DNA of 64,000 nt from Sycobia sp. Sy_11 (Eukaryota > Arthropoda > Insecta > Hymenoptera > Epichrysomallidae): assembly GCA_018907035.1 (NCBI GenBank), contig JACCIC010000004.1:7276001-7340000 (forward strand), read 5' to 3'. Below the pieces are notes generated by a model. The model did no database searches, was not told the DNA's origin, and was given only the letters and a program-made list of their open reading frames with translations. Position numbers and translations under genes: made by a program. Positions 38,400 through 49,729 of the stretch are shown here, one piece after another. Position 1 is the stretch's first letter, and every line of letters begins with the position of its first letter.

Positions 38400-40490
38400 T
38401 TGTCAACTAAATCTTTGATTGAAAGAAATAATTTTGAAGAGAAATAAATCCTGAATTCCAATAAATATTGAATTATAGCAAAAAGGTAAAACTGAAACAT
38501 GTATTTGAATTAATTATTTTTTCTCAGTAAAGGTATTACGATACATGTTTTTATTTATTTCAATATTATGAACTGTTGAAAAGAGAAAGCTTCAATTTAT
38601 AGGATATTTTATTTTTTGACGTCTATGGCTTCAGAAAACAAGATTTGTCAATCATATTTGATGCTGTGTTATGATGCTGTATATGGTATTGTGTTATTAA
38701 AATAATATATTGGTTTTATGTTGTAGTTACTAATTATTAAATGTTAAGAAAATTGATTCAGATAATAAATCGAAATGCAGAGAATTTAAAAAAAAAATTT
38801 ATATTCTAGAATTAATAATTAATAAACTTTGCTTCTTCTGCATTTCTGTATTCGTGGAAGTTTTCATTCCGAAAAAATTCATCATTGCAGTAACGCTGTT
38901 GCTCAAAATTGAAAGTATTAAATATCGATTTATAGATTTTATTATATTCTATTATTGATTTTTTTAAAACAACGTTACATTAAGAAATACATAAATAACG
39001 AACATTAATAAAGTATAGAGATGCATTATGAAGATTAAAAAATATTTTTTCAATAGGATACATTTAATTAAAATGAATAAAAAGTACTTTTTATAGGGGT
39101 AATTAGTAGAAATATTAATCATTTGAAATTACGTTCTGAATAATAATAATGATTGGTATTCGATATTCCTTCGATATTTAAAATTATAATTCTATTGAAT
39201 AGAGAGCAATTATATGATATATCAATTATTTCGTGCATATTTTAGTCCTACGTCATGAAATATGCGGTGGTATTATACAAAATTGAGTATCATAGATGTA
39301 TATGTATGTGAGAATTTACAATTGAATATTTCTTTTAAATATATTCAGATTTAAGCTTCTGCAAGAGACGATTTGAAAATATAAATACATTGCTCTAAAT
39401 ACATATAAATTTGGCTTATCTTTCGTATTACTAAATTTAATACGAATATATTATAAGTTAAATCCAAATAAAATGATTATTTAACACTACGGTAAGAAAA
39501 TGGTATTCCATTTCGGTAAATATTTTTATACAGATTCAAATAATGGAAAATTCTTGTTTCTTTCAATGGTGCAGTTAACGGTCCCTTCATCAATATTAAT
39601 TTCTTTGGGTTACATTAAAGGCGTAAGAAGAAGTATAAAAAAGTCAAATCAAAGTTTTTGTTATAGTTAAGAAATAAAATTTACAACTAATATATAATAA
39701 AAATTATGTACGTTTAGGCCTTCCTGTTTGGGCTTATCGGTAGGACGACAAGTGACCCATTCGTAGGCGTACGAAGATAGAAATAAAATTGAACTATACG
39801 TTTAAATTGGTAAGATCTAATAATTACTTGTGTGTATTTAATGCTTAAATTTTAGTTCGCAATTATAACCAAAACTTTGTTTTGAATTTTTTTTAAACTT
39901 TTTATTATTACTCTAATTTCGTCCAAAGAAACTTATACCGATGGAGTGATCATTGAATGAAATAAATATTTTTATCGCTCTTATAATCTCTGCCATAAAA
40001 TAATATAATTATAATGTCAATCAGACTGCCCTTATTTGTATATAATCCGAAATATTAAAATCCAAATTAATCCTGTTAGTAAAGGACAATATAATTACCA
40101 CCTTCGACAAAATTTTCAGTATTTATAAATTTTGACGCTTCGAGGGTTGCTCTTTCGGGACTGCCGTTATTTAAGATGCCCTCGACGAGGAGAAAGAAGC
40201 CAGGGCGTGTCGAAACGTCGAAATTTACAGGTGCCGAAAAAATTATTGTACTTCGCAAACAAAATTAATTTTGATTTTTATAATTCAGTTTTTACTGCGC
40301 CAATCTTGGTCTGACTACCATTGTAATGAAATAAGTTTATAAAAAAAAGTGTCAGGTTGATAAAGTTGTGTATTAATTCCCTTAGAGTATATTAAATATA
40401 CGTATATTTAGCAGATATATTTTGCACAAAATATTTACATTATTCAAAGTGCTATTATAATTAATAACAATTATTTTTTAATCAATTTTT
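38400..40490. other. intergenic spacer
   Basis: AT-rich. It contains repeat F copy 2 at about 39955-40235 and otherwise nothing recognised. Confidence 0.5.
39955..40235 (+). repeat. repeat family F, copy 2 (diverged)
   Basis: Contains AAATAAATATTTTTATCG, then CAGACTGCCCTTATTTGTAT and TTAGTAAAGGACAA, in the same order as the other copies. It ends in an inverted pair: AAATTTTGACGCTTCGAG at about 40128-40145 against GTGTCGAAACGTCGAAATTT at about 40207-40226. Confidence 0.6.
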
Positions 40491-40494
40491 CCAG

Positions 40495-40596
40495 GACAAA
40501 TTCAAATTATTGCTTAAGGTTTATATGTCTTACAACGGGCATCTTGAAGTTATAGTAAAGGAAGTCTGGCCGAGAAAAGTATCTCTATATCCTTAA
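40495..40596 (+). CDS. candidate orphan terminal exon
   Basis: A strong acceptor (AATCAATTTTTCCAG ending at 40494) is followed by a 33-codon open frame to TAA at 40594-40596. The peptide (DKFKLLLKVYMSYNGHLEVI, then VKEVWPRKVSLYP) has protein-like composition and reads in phase 0. No upstream exon was found between 38.2 and 40.5 kb. It could be a last exon of an unseen plus-strand gene, or an alternative 3' exon reached from exon 2 of the CINP-like gene, whose donor is also phase 0. Chance is possible. Confidence 0.3.
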   Translation, partial: DKFKLLLKVYMSYNGHLEVIVKEVWPRKVSLYP

Positions 40597-40854
40597 TTCT
40601 ATATAGAGAAACCCGGTTAAACTTATACTGCTGGTGCACCCTATATATACTCGGAATTCTCTAGCTATAACTGAATCCTTTTATTATGGACGAATCCTAC
40701 TTTCCAACAGGTATAAAGATGAGAACTTATATATCTAAAGCGGGTACAGACAGGATTTGTTCAGTATTGGAGTAGTGACCAGTAAGGGTAGTTGTAGTCA
40801 GTGCAATAAGTCAGTCGTTTTAATACGAAACAGTATTTTAATTTTTAAAAAGAA

Positions 40855-43800
40855 ATGTGTGATTCGAAAATTCGCTCGCAAATTGCGTCGAATAATACAT
40901 TAGTTATGCGAGAGGAGCAAAGCAGCTTTTCCCTGTCCGGAGATTTATCCAGATTTGTAGATCTTCGTAAAATTGGCGAGGGGAGCTATAGGTAATGAAA
41001 TTCTTTTGAAATATATCTACATGTATTTACAATTTCTAGATCGATCGTTAATTTTCATTAATATTTCGATTAAAAAATAATTTATATACGGATGAAAATT
41101 AAAATTCTTAATTAAACCCCTTAGGAATAAAAATTGTTTTTTTTCTCTCTTTTGGTTTTAGACATCATGCTCTGAGAAATATGTGTAACATATCAATTTT
41201 TTATTAAGTGAAATATTTTTGTTTTTAGTGGAGTTTAATTTAATTGGAACTGTTGATATTTTCTTTTTTTATTACAAATTATGTTATTGGATATCTTTCG
41301 ATGCTTTAATGTCTGCTTCAAAATGTCCATTCAACGTCGGAGTACATTTTACTATATAATATTTCATTTCAATTATTTATTAATAATTATCGAATTTATA
41401 CTATTTAATAAATAAACATACATAAGTAAAATATACAATATGTTTAGTATTGACTAAAAAATGCGTGAAAAGTTTGATAATATTTTGAAACTTAAATTTT
41501 AGATTTGGACTCATAGAAAATCCTATAAAACGTTTGAAAGTAAAAATGAGCATGCGCCAGTACGATTAATGAAAGGTTTCATAAGAGAAATGGCAAATTT
41601 TTTTTGTCGAAATTTTGTTTTTGGGGACGAAAAAGTGTCAATATCAATTTAAAAACACAAAAATCACAATAAGCTCAAAATAATTGTGCGATTTTTTTAT
41701 TTAAAAACATTCGAATAATATCGATAATTATTTTTATATTCAAAATTATTTCAAAACTGTTAAGGAGTTTGCAAGATGAAAAAAAATAGTTGCAAATGAC
41801 TTTTTTTTTTAAACCGACAAAATGCATAAATTTAAATATGTCCGAAAGTTTTTCAAAATATATAATATTTTTTCATGCTTATTGTTATGTACCAGAAAAA
41901 TAAAGCTCAAATTATATTCAACATTTGTAAATGGCGATTACAAAATACTTTTCGAAAAATTTTATTTTGAAAGACAAGCATAAAAGAATCCCTTTTTAGA
42001 GAATTTTTTATCTACAGTCGCTGAACATCATAGATAGTATGTGCTTTGTTTACAAACACATTGTAGACCTCCGCCGATGATTAGCACCGATATTTGGAAG
42101 CATAAATAGAGCAACCTTAAATAACATAAGAAAAAGTATGAATTTTCATTAAAAGTAAAGATTGAAAATTGTCACTTTCTGTTTGAAATAGAAAATTTTT
42201 TTTATGTATAAGAGCACTTAGATTTTGGAGATCATATTCTATAACAGCATGTTGAAAGTGGTGTGAAATATCTGTTAGCTGATTAACGTTCATGAGAGCG
42301 TTGTTTTAACAATTTTTTTCTTTCTTTTTTTTCCTCTTTCTGTCATGAAATTCACTATGTTACAGTTTTCGAAAAATTGTAAAATGACGTCTCATATGTG
42401 AATACGAGTATTTACATGAAATGAATATTTATAGCATTTTTATATCGAAACAACAATAACACAGAAATCTAAACGATACATTGTATGTCAATTCGCCTTG
42501 ATATTTAAAATGGTATAAGTTCGAAATCGAATATTAATATATTACGGCCAGAAATATGATGTATTAAACCCAGAAAACTAATTGAAAAACATAATTTATA
42601 TATTATTTAAAATTAATTGAGTAAAAAATGGTCAAAATTGGTCAAAGAGTTCATTTTTTGGATTTGTTTATATTTTAAAAAATTCGGAAATCGTCAAAAA
42701 TCTACTCAAACAATCCGTTTTTCTGGACTAAAGTTATCCACAGTCAATTTATTTAACTTTACGCTTGGCAAAAATACTACAATTTTAAAAATACTTCATT
42801 AAAATACTTTTTAGAATATTTTTTTATAAATTTAGGTCAAATATTAATCATTTTTTTCATATACACGTAACTTTATCGGCCTTGATTTGTATTTGAACAC
42901 TTTCTTAATTACTGTAAGTAAATGGATTTGACGCTGTGACAAATGGATTATTTTTAAACATTGATATATTTTTATGTGAAATAATATTTTAATTTATGTA
43001 ATTACTAATATTATAACAGAAGTATTTATTTTAAGGAATTTTTAAGGTTGGTCGTAGAGCAATACTAAGTAATTCATCTTACAGTGGTAAAATATTTTTG
43101 AATGATTGATAAAATTAATTATAATCATAATTAAAAAACAAAAAAAATTATTAACATATGTTTTTTTACAGTCAAGTATTTCAGGCGAGGGATGAAAATA
43201 GCGATTTAAAAGTTGCTGTTAAGAAAATATTTACTCAAAGACTTTTTGAACAGGTAATGTTGATATACATAATTTACTCGTGCACTGGTAAGATCATGTG
43301 AAAGAACCGATGATACAATTTTGACAATTGTCTTTCAGTTGGCAATGAGAGAGATCGGAATTCTTCAGAGCCTAAAACATGAAAATGTTATCCAATTAAT
43401 CGAGTCATGCCGAACTTCACGTAAATATTTAAAATAATATAAAAAATTTACATGTCCTTTATTAATTTTCTTCTATAAATATAGTAACAATATTTTCCTA
43501 ACAATCTTTTCGATAGCAACCTTTGACAACAATTTCGACTCGTCCCTGTATCTTATTATGGAATTCGTCGACCACGATCTTGCCGGTATCCTAGCGAATA
43601 GAAACGTGCAATTTACACTGTCCCAAAAGAAAATGATTCTCAAGCAATTTTTCTGCGGCTTGTCTTACGTGCACGGTCAAAAGGTTGGTTCGTAATATCA
43701 AAAGTTGGAAATTTTATTCAATTTCAATCGCTCTTCGCAGGTACTTCATCGAGACCTGAAGCCTGAAAATATTTTAATCAATAAGAAAGGAATACTGAAG

Positions 43801-44564
43801 ATCGGCGATTTTGGCATTGCTCGCTCGATCGATTACAGGAAAAAGGCGAAAAGTCCGTTGACCAACAATGTCGTGACACTTTGGTACAGGGGGCCAGAAC
43901 TCCTCCTCGGCTCGACCGATTACGGGCCTACGGTCGACATGTGGTCTGCGGGCTGTGTAATGGCGGAATTATGGACGAGGTACGTTTCAATAAATCTGTG
44001 GATTACATAGAGTCGATTTGGTACGTGCAGACATGCCAGAGAAACATCATTTAGAAAATCAAATAATTAAATAAACTAGTGGTTTGTTTGTTTGTTTTGT
44101 TTTTTTTTTGTTTTGTTTTTTTTTTTTAATATTAGATTACCAATACTGATGGGCTCCTGCGAACGAAGCCAGCTATATTTGATAATGAAGTTATGCGGCT
44201 CCATTTCTAAGGAGCAAATTTTAGAAATCAATAATTCTAAGGCACACGGAACTATAAAATTAGCGCACAACTTCAAGAGAAGGGTAAGTTAATATAATTG
44301 CGAAACAATGTTTTTATGCAAGGCTCAAGCATAAATACTTAAAAATCATTTATTTAAATATTATTTCAATTTATATACTAAAAAATCATCGGCCGATGAT
44401 TTGATAAATTTAAGTACATAAATATTGAGGATGTCATGTCAACATTCAGATTTATGATTTACCTTATGTTAAACTAATAAAATAAGGATTAGTTAGTTTA
44501 ATAATCATAGTGAAGTGTTTGAATTAATTCCGATACCTATACATAATACGTGAGTTGTCGACAG

Positions 44565-44626
<62 letters not shown>

Positions 44627-45691
44627 ATATATATTTCAAAGAATAATTTAAAATCAAAAACTATACTATTTTTCATTTTTCGTTAATGGACTGACAACTG
44701 CTATTTGCTAATAGAGTAGAAGAGTTGATTGAGTAGAAAGTGTCGTGTTTTGAACAATCTTATATGTGGATGATAAATCATTACGAATTTTAGCGATAAT
44801 TTCTTCCATTTTAAATTGTCATTAAAGTTTCGAGCAAATTTATCGAACGGTACTGGAAAACAGACTTTGTTAAAAATTTTACAATCGTTTTCATGCCATT
44901 TATTGAATTTGATTGAACTTCGAAAAAGCGTATAATATAGTATAAGTTTTTAAACATAAATTGTTTAAAAATTGCATAATATGAATGTCTAATTATATTA
45001 TTTAAAACAGAATATTTTTTACTCGAAGGGTAAAAATTCATTTCAACAGCCCACTGTGTTGAAGGTTTCATGATTCTCACATCGACCTTTTACTACTTTT
45101 TAGATATAATATTTAAACTATAAAAATGACTATTAGTAATTCGCCTGAATAAACATAAAAAAAAAATTAAACCAATAACTTGTAAATAATAATTATTATA
45201 TATATTATCATTGTTTCATTCGATGAAATTCAGCCTGCGCGAGTAAATTCCTTTAAAATCCTCCTATTTTTGCCAAATATAAACATGACGAGAAATAGTT
45301 TTCATCCTCGTTGAAAATAACAAGAGAACTTTCGCGAAGAGCTTCGAGTGCAATTGCTATAATCTTATATATATATAACTCTCCGTTCTGTTTAATTCTG
45401 TTGGATTAGGTAATCGACAATTTCATGCCCGTAATGAACGACGCGAACTGTTGCGACCTGCTCGACCGATTGCTCAGTATGGAGCCGGAGGAACGACTGA
45501 CCTCTGCGGAAGCACTGAATCACAGGCTTTTCTCGGTCGATCCGTTACCCAGCAGCCTCGAGCCCGCTCTGTCCGTCTGCCATCAGAGCATGTTCCAGTA
45601 CTTCACCAAGCTGCGAATGCGCCAGATAAGAGCGAGACTGTCGTTGAAGCGCCTCACTCTCTTGCCCAACGAAGAATTACTGCGAACGTAA
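40855..45691 (+). CDS. CDK9-like protein kinase, seven exons
   Basis: Exons 40855-40991, 43172-43253, 43339-43420, 43517-43683, 43741-43979, 44136-44283 and 45410-45691 join in phase through GT-AG introns to 378 codons, close to human CDK9 (372). Landmarks: glycine loop GEGSYSQVF (residues 41-49), beta-3 Lys in VAVKK (K63), alpha-C Glu in MREI (E78), hinge [12 protein letters not shown] (115-126), HRDLKPEN (159-166), IGDFGIAR (177-184), T-loop Thr in SPLTNNVVT (T197), [16 protein letters not shown] and [13 protein letters not shown]9 kinases phosphorylate the RNA polymerase II tail and DSIF/NELF with cyclin T. MEF.DHDLAG, MAELWTR and LCGSI.. place it nearest CDK9. It departs at the PITALRE helix (here EQLAMRE), has HRDLKPEN where CDK9 has HRDMKAAN, and WYRGPE in place of WYRPPE. 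All catalytic residues are present, so it is probably an active, diverged paralogue. Intron 1 (2.2 kb) carries a short retroposed element. A TATAAA at 40712-40717 and several TCAGT initiator-like sites precede the ATG. Confidence 0.92.
42042..42134 (+). mobile_element. short retroposed unit (S1), copy 1
   Basis: A 93-bp unit flanked by AGTATG on both sides (42036-42041 and 42135-42140) and ending in an A-rich tail (AACATAAGAAAAA). It begins TGCTTTGTTTACAAACACA, which can form a hairpin, then AGACCTCCGCCGATGATTAG, CACCGATATTTGGAAGCATA. It matches 49632-49729 over its length. It lies in intron 1 of the kinase gene. Target duplications plus an A-rich end are the marks of LINE-driven retroposition; the source RNA is not recognised. 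Confidence 0.75.
44570..44617. repeat. (TA)n microsatellite
   Basis: About 24 TA units in intron 6 of the kinase gene. Confidence 0.95.
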
Positions 45692-45699
45692 CTTTCTTT

Positions 45700-46671
45700 G
45701 GGAGTCTTTATTATAATTAGATATTAACGATTTTCACAATGTAGGATGTAGAATCAGCATTCGAGAAAGCCTACTTGTAACATAGATTAGAATTTATCAA
45801 CATTTATATATAGTTTTTATTTTTTTTATACGCCTAAGTCTATATATTTTCAACTCTATTTCGCTCTCTACATTACTTTTATCTATCTTATTTTTATATG
45901 GTCGTTGATAGATTCATACTATTCAGCTTCCTGTCCCATTTTCAATAGCATGAATTTTTGAAAGACCATGGGAGACTGAAGAAGGACTATTTAAGAAACC
46001 TAAAATTTGTAAAACATCACGGAGAACAAGCTGCCGAGTCCATACACACTATACCATATCTAATTTCATTCAACAATAACTAAAGAACTACATGTTTTCG
46101 GACATAAGTGTGTTTGGTCTATTGCTTTTACGTAATACCTTTTCTTTTCTAAATTGAAGGTTAAAACATGGAAGTTCCGATTTGCAAAAATGAAACGCAA
46201 TTGATGTTCAAATGACCTTCATTCTTGATGTCAAGATTTATAAATCTTTTTTTTTTATAAACATTAATACTATTAGTATATGAAAATATTATGTCGATAT
46301 CAATTATTCCCACAATTTGTAAATAGAAAACTAATTATTTTAACTAACAGCGTAATTTATTCATAAATTAATATTATGAATAAATTATTTATAGTAGATA
46401 CATAATAACATAGTTTATATTAACAAATAATTGATTTTATTTAAAAGTTTTAGAATCTAGTTTAAAATTGCTATTTAAATTCCTTATTCTGTAAATTATC
46501 CACCGATTATCCATCGTTCACAATATTTGAAGTCATCCTATGAAACAATGAATTATTTATGTGTTGTATTTTATCAAAAAGGTGTTTAAATAGTTAAATA
46601 TAAATAAATAAATAAATGTTATAACGAAGACATAATAATAACATATATAAATTTGTAAATAATTAAATATG

Positions 46672-46711
<40 letters not shown>

Positions 46712-46890
46712 ATTAAATTTAATAAATAATTATTAGAGTGTAATATTCTAATGTTTGTAATTATTATAAAATAGTGGTTTATTGTGCATTTTATTAATTT
46801 ATTTTTAATTATGAATTATTCTGCGGACTAGATATTTCTTTTACTGAAACATTCATATATTATGAGGTTACATTGGTCCACTGAAATATC
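45700..46890. other. AT-rich spacer downstream of the kinase gene
   Basis: No AATAAA lies close to the stop codon at 45691. (TA)n at 46675-46707. Nothing else recognised. Confidence 0.45.
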
Positions 46891-46990
46891 TGAGGGACGC
46901 TGTTTGTAAAGTACCTCTGAAAAAACGGTACTGATGGGAATCGAACTCGAGTGATCGAGCATTCGTACAATTTTTTTTAATCTGATAAAT
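46890..46990 (-). repeat. possible tRNA-derived SINE fragment
   Basis: On the minus strand CTCGAGTTCGATTCCCATCA resembles a tRNA T-arm (GTTCGATTCCC is a near-perfect B box), preceded by AATGCTCGATCA and followed by a run including GTACTTTACAAACAG. No A box or full cloverleaf can be drawn, so it is not a functional tRNA gene. A related, more diverged stretch lies at 47480-47590. Confidence 0.35.
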
Positions 46991-47479
46991 AAACTTTTTC
47001 TTTATTAGCTCAATACAGGTGTCTTGTCATAGCTACTCTCTTGCAGTGAAACGAAACAGCGTGTGGTCAGGCACATCCGTCGTCGTCCTGCTTTTTCTCG
47101 TGCATAAATGCTCGATTTCTGCGCTCGTTCATAAGTAATAATGGAATGAAAGGTATATGAATTTTGGAGTTTAATGAAATAGCAACTAGTTTAGGCTTTA
47201 TATTATTTTTAATAATTTCATATACTGTTTATGTTATAAAATATGTTGCAAATAAAGACTTTGATGGATGAAGTTCATAGTGTTTCAAATCTTGTCAATG
47301 AAATAAGAATAACAGATGGGAATAATTTTAACAATTTGATATGAATATTGTATCACGTATAAAAATGCGTATGTAATTATTTTTTTATATAAGTAATGAC
47401 CTAAAATCGAGAATTCTAGTTGAGTATTATTATATTTTTTTAATGAGCTAAGTAGTTACCAATACACATATACCAAACT

Positions 47480-47590
47480 CAATTTTTACCGTCGAAAAAT
47501 CCGGTAGAGTTTACTGTTTTGTAAAGGGCCTGCGAAAAATTTGATTAGCGACAATTGAACTCGGAACTGAACCAACGAGTACTCAAGTTT
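47480..47590 (-). repeat. possible second copy of the tRNA-like repeat
   Basis: On the minus strand it reads CCGAGTTCAATTGTCGC, then TTTTTCGCAGGCCCTTTACA, parallel to 46890-46990 but heavily diverged. Confidence 0.25.
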
Positions 47591-47599
47591 TTAAAATTA

Positions 47600-49080
47600 T
47601 TATTTTATTTTTTATCTGTAAAACTTTTATATTGAGATAAATAAAAGCAATAGTTTTTTTAATTAACTAATTTTTTATTTTTTCAGTATATAATAAGTTT
47701 AAAAAAATGTATTATTTAGAAATTGTACATGATTTATGAAATTGATTGGTGTTGTTATATGCTGAACGCAGCTCGAGTAAACTGTCAGTAAATTAGAAAA
47801 CCTTTCGAGACCATTTCCTTCAAATGAATACAATCACTAAATAGACGTACTGGCAACTTACTGTATCACTTTCGGAACAACCCGTATACTTTTCGAGAAA
47901 ATTTGAATCTTCTTCTGCAGAGAAAGTCTGAATCAAATTTTTAATTGATTAAAATAATTTGAAGTTTTTCGTATATAATAGTTGGACGACTGAGTGATAA
48001 AACCTTAGAGGATAAGTTAAAATGGTAATAGTTAAATTCAATATTAATCTCAATCAAACTAAAAGTTAAATTCAAAGTATAAATAATCATATTATTTTAA
48101 ATTTTAACATGTAGTTCTGCAAATTACGCATCTTTAGTTGGTGTCTTGACCGCTAGCGAAATTGGGTTAATAATTTTTTTACAGCTAAAAATGTAATTTG
48201 TCCACTAGGAATGGAAAGTTAAGTATATAAGGCGTGTCAATTCCATACATAACCAATCTTTGGTTGTGGTATTCTATAGGAAGAAGTTACAAAAATTCTT
48301 TAACCAAACAAAAGTATCATATGTTATATCTAGTTAACTTTTAATCTCCTAAACCAACGTACTCTACTGAAATATTGAGATTTAAATGTTTATTCACTAT
48401 AGATAAATACGACAGATCCAAAGTTCTTTAAATGACTTATCCCACCATCAATCAGATTTACCAAATTAATTGTTATTATTATTTAAAGTTTTAGGATTTT
48501 TTTGTAGGGACGTATGCTTATTTTTCAACGATATTAGCTATTTTATAATTTTATATACAAAAGTAAATTAAAGCCGATAACTTTTGCAATATTTAACTTA
48601 AAAAAGCGAGGGAATGTAAATGCGATTTTCTTATTTATTTTTTTATTATGAATTACAATAAATTTGTTATAAATTTATTGTATAATTAATTAATTATTAT
48701 AATTGCATTATTTAAAATATAATAAATTGACATGTAAATACCGAGAACAATTCAATACCCCAAAAGACGTTGAGTTGTCGCACTTGATGTCCACTAGCTC
48801 CTCACCAAGCAGTACTCATTGGTACTCTTAGATAATATAAAAATTCATATAAAGGAGACTCTGTGTATGCCACCAAGCATAGTTTCAATGTAAAGTAATA
48901 GTTCTATATTATCAAGAAATATTTTTATTGACACTTATTAGTCAAATGAAAACTCATAAAATTTCATAAACCTTTTTGAACATTCGTTTTCTACAATAAT
49001 GAAATTTCAACAATTAATAAATTTTCTTTTTACGTATCATAACTGTAAAAAATATCATTTCAGACGGTCTGCCGGTCGTA
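47600..49080. other. AT-rich spacer
   Basis: Nothing recognised. Confidence 0.45.
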
Positions 49081-49124
49081 AAATTGAATTTTAAGGATAC
49101 GTTAAAATGAAAAATTGTACTTAT

Positions 49125-49285
49125 CGTCACTTCCGTATAAAAAGGTGCTATCTCAGCGCCCGCTTCAGAAAAGTGCTATCTCACAAACCATTTTTTTTAT
49201 TCAATTTCAGTTGACATCAATACCTACATATTCGCAGTATTTAATATAAAATACGAAAAATATTTAAAATATTTAAAATATGAAC

Positions 49286-49335
<50 letters not shown>

Positions 49336-49346
49336 CAGCATACGTT

Positions 49347-49401
<55 letters not shown>

Positions 49402-49563
49402 ATACATATGTATATACATAATTTATATTCGTATTTTAAATTAAATACTGCGATTATGTAGGTATTGGTGCCAACTAAAATTGAAACAAAAAAAAAATGT
49501 TCTGCGAGATAGCACCTTCTTGAACTGGACGCTGAGATGGCACCTTTTTATACGAAAGCGACG
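49125..49563. mobile_element. 439-bp foldback element with TTAT duplication
   Basis: Arms 49125-49258 and about 49430-49563 are near-perfect inverted repeats: GTATAAAAAGGTGCTATCTC near the left end matches GAGATGGCACCTTTTTATAC near the right end. GCAGTATTTAATATAAAATACG faces its complement in the interior. The element starts CGTC and ends GACG, and TTAT occurs on both sides (49121-49124, 49564-49567). The related uninterrupted site at 50536-50551 (GTACTTATGATGACTG) shows one TTAT, confirming the insertion point. The centre holds two (TA)n arrays (49292-49326, 49349-49393) separated by a GTGTGTGTGCAGCATACG spacer. No coding capacity. Confidence 0.85.
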
Positions 49564-49631
49564 TTATATCGACTGTTTTTAATTAAATTAATAAATATTT
49601 TTATCGATCTTACAGTCTTTATAATATAATC

Positions 49632-49729
49632 TTGTGTTTTGTTTACAAACACATCGCAGACCTCCGTCGCTAATTATCACCGATATATGGAAGCATAAAT
49701 ACAGCGACGTGAAATAACATAAAAAAAAG
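49632..49729 (+). mobile_element. short retroposed unit (S1), copy 2
   Basis: A 98-bp unit with a perfect 10-bp target duplication TAATATAATC (49622-49631 and 49730-49739) and an A8 tail. It begins TTGTGTTTTGTTTACAAACA, giving a 5' hairpin with a two-base loop, then AGACCTCCGTCGCTAATTAT and ATATGGAAGCATAAATACAG. CGTCGCT can pair with AGCGACG further on, framing the middle as a second stem in this copy; that pairing is not kept in copy 1. Confidence 0.82.
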
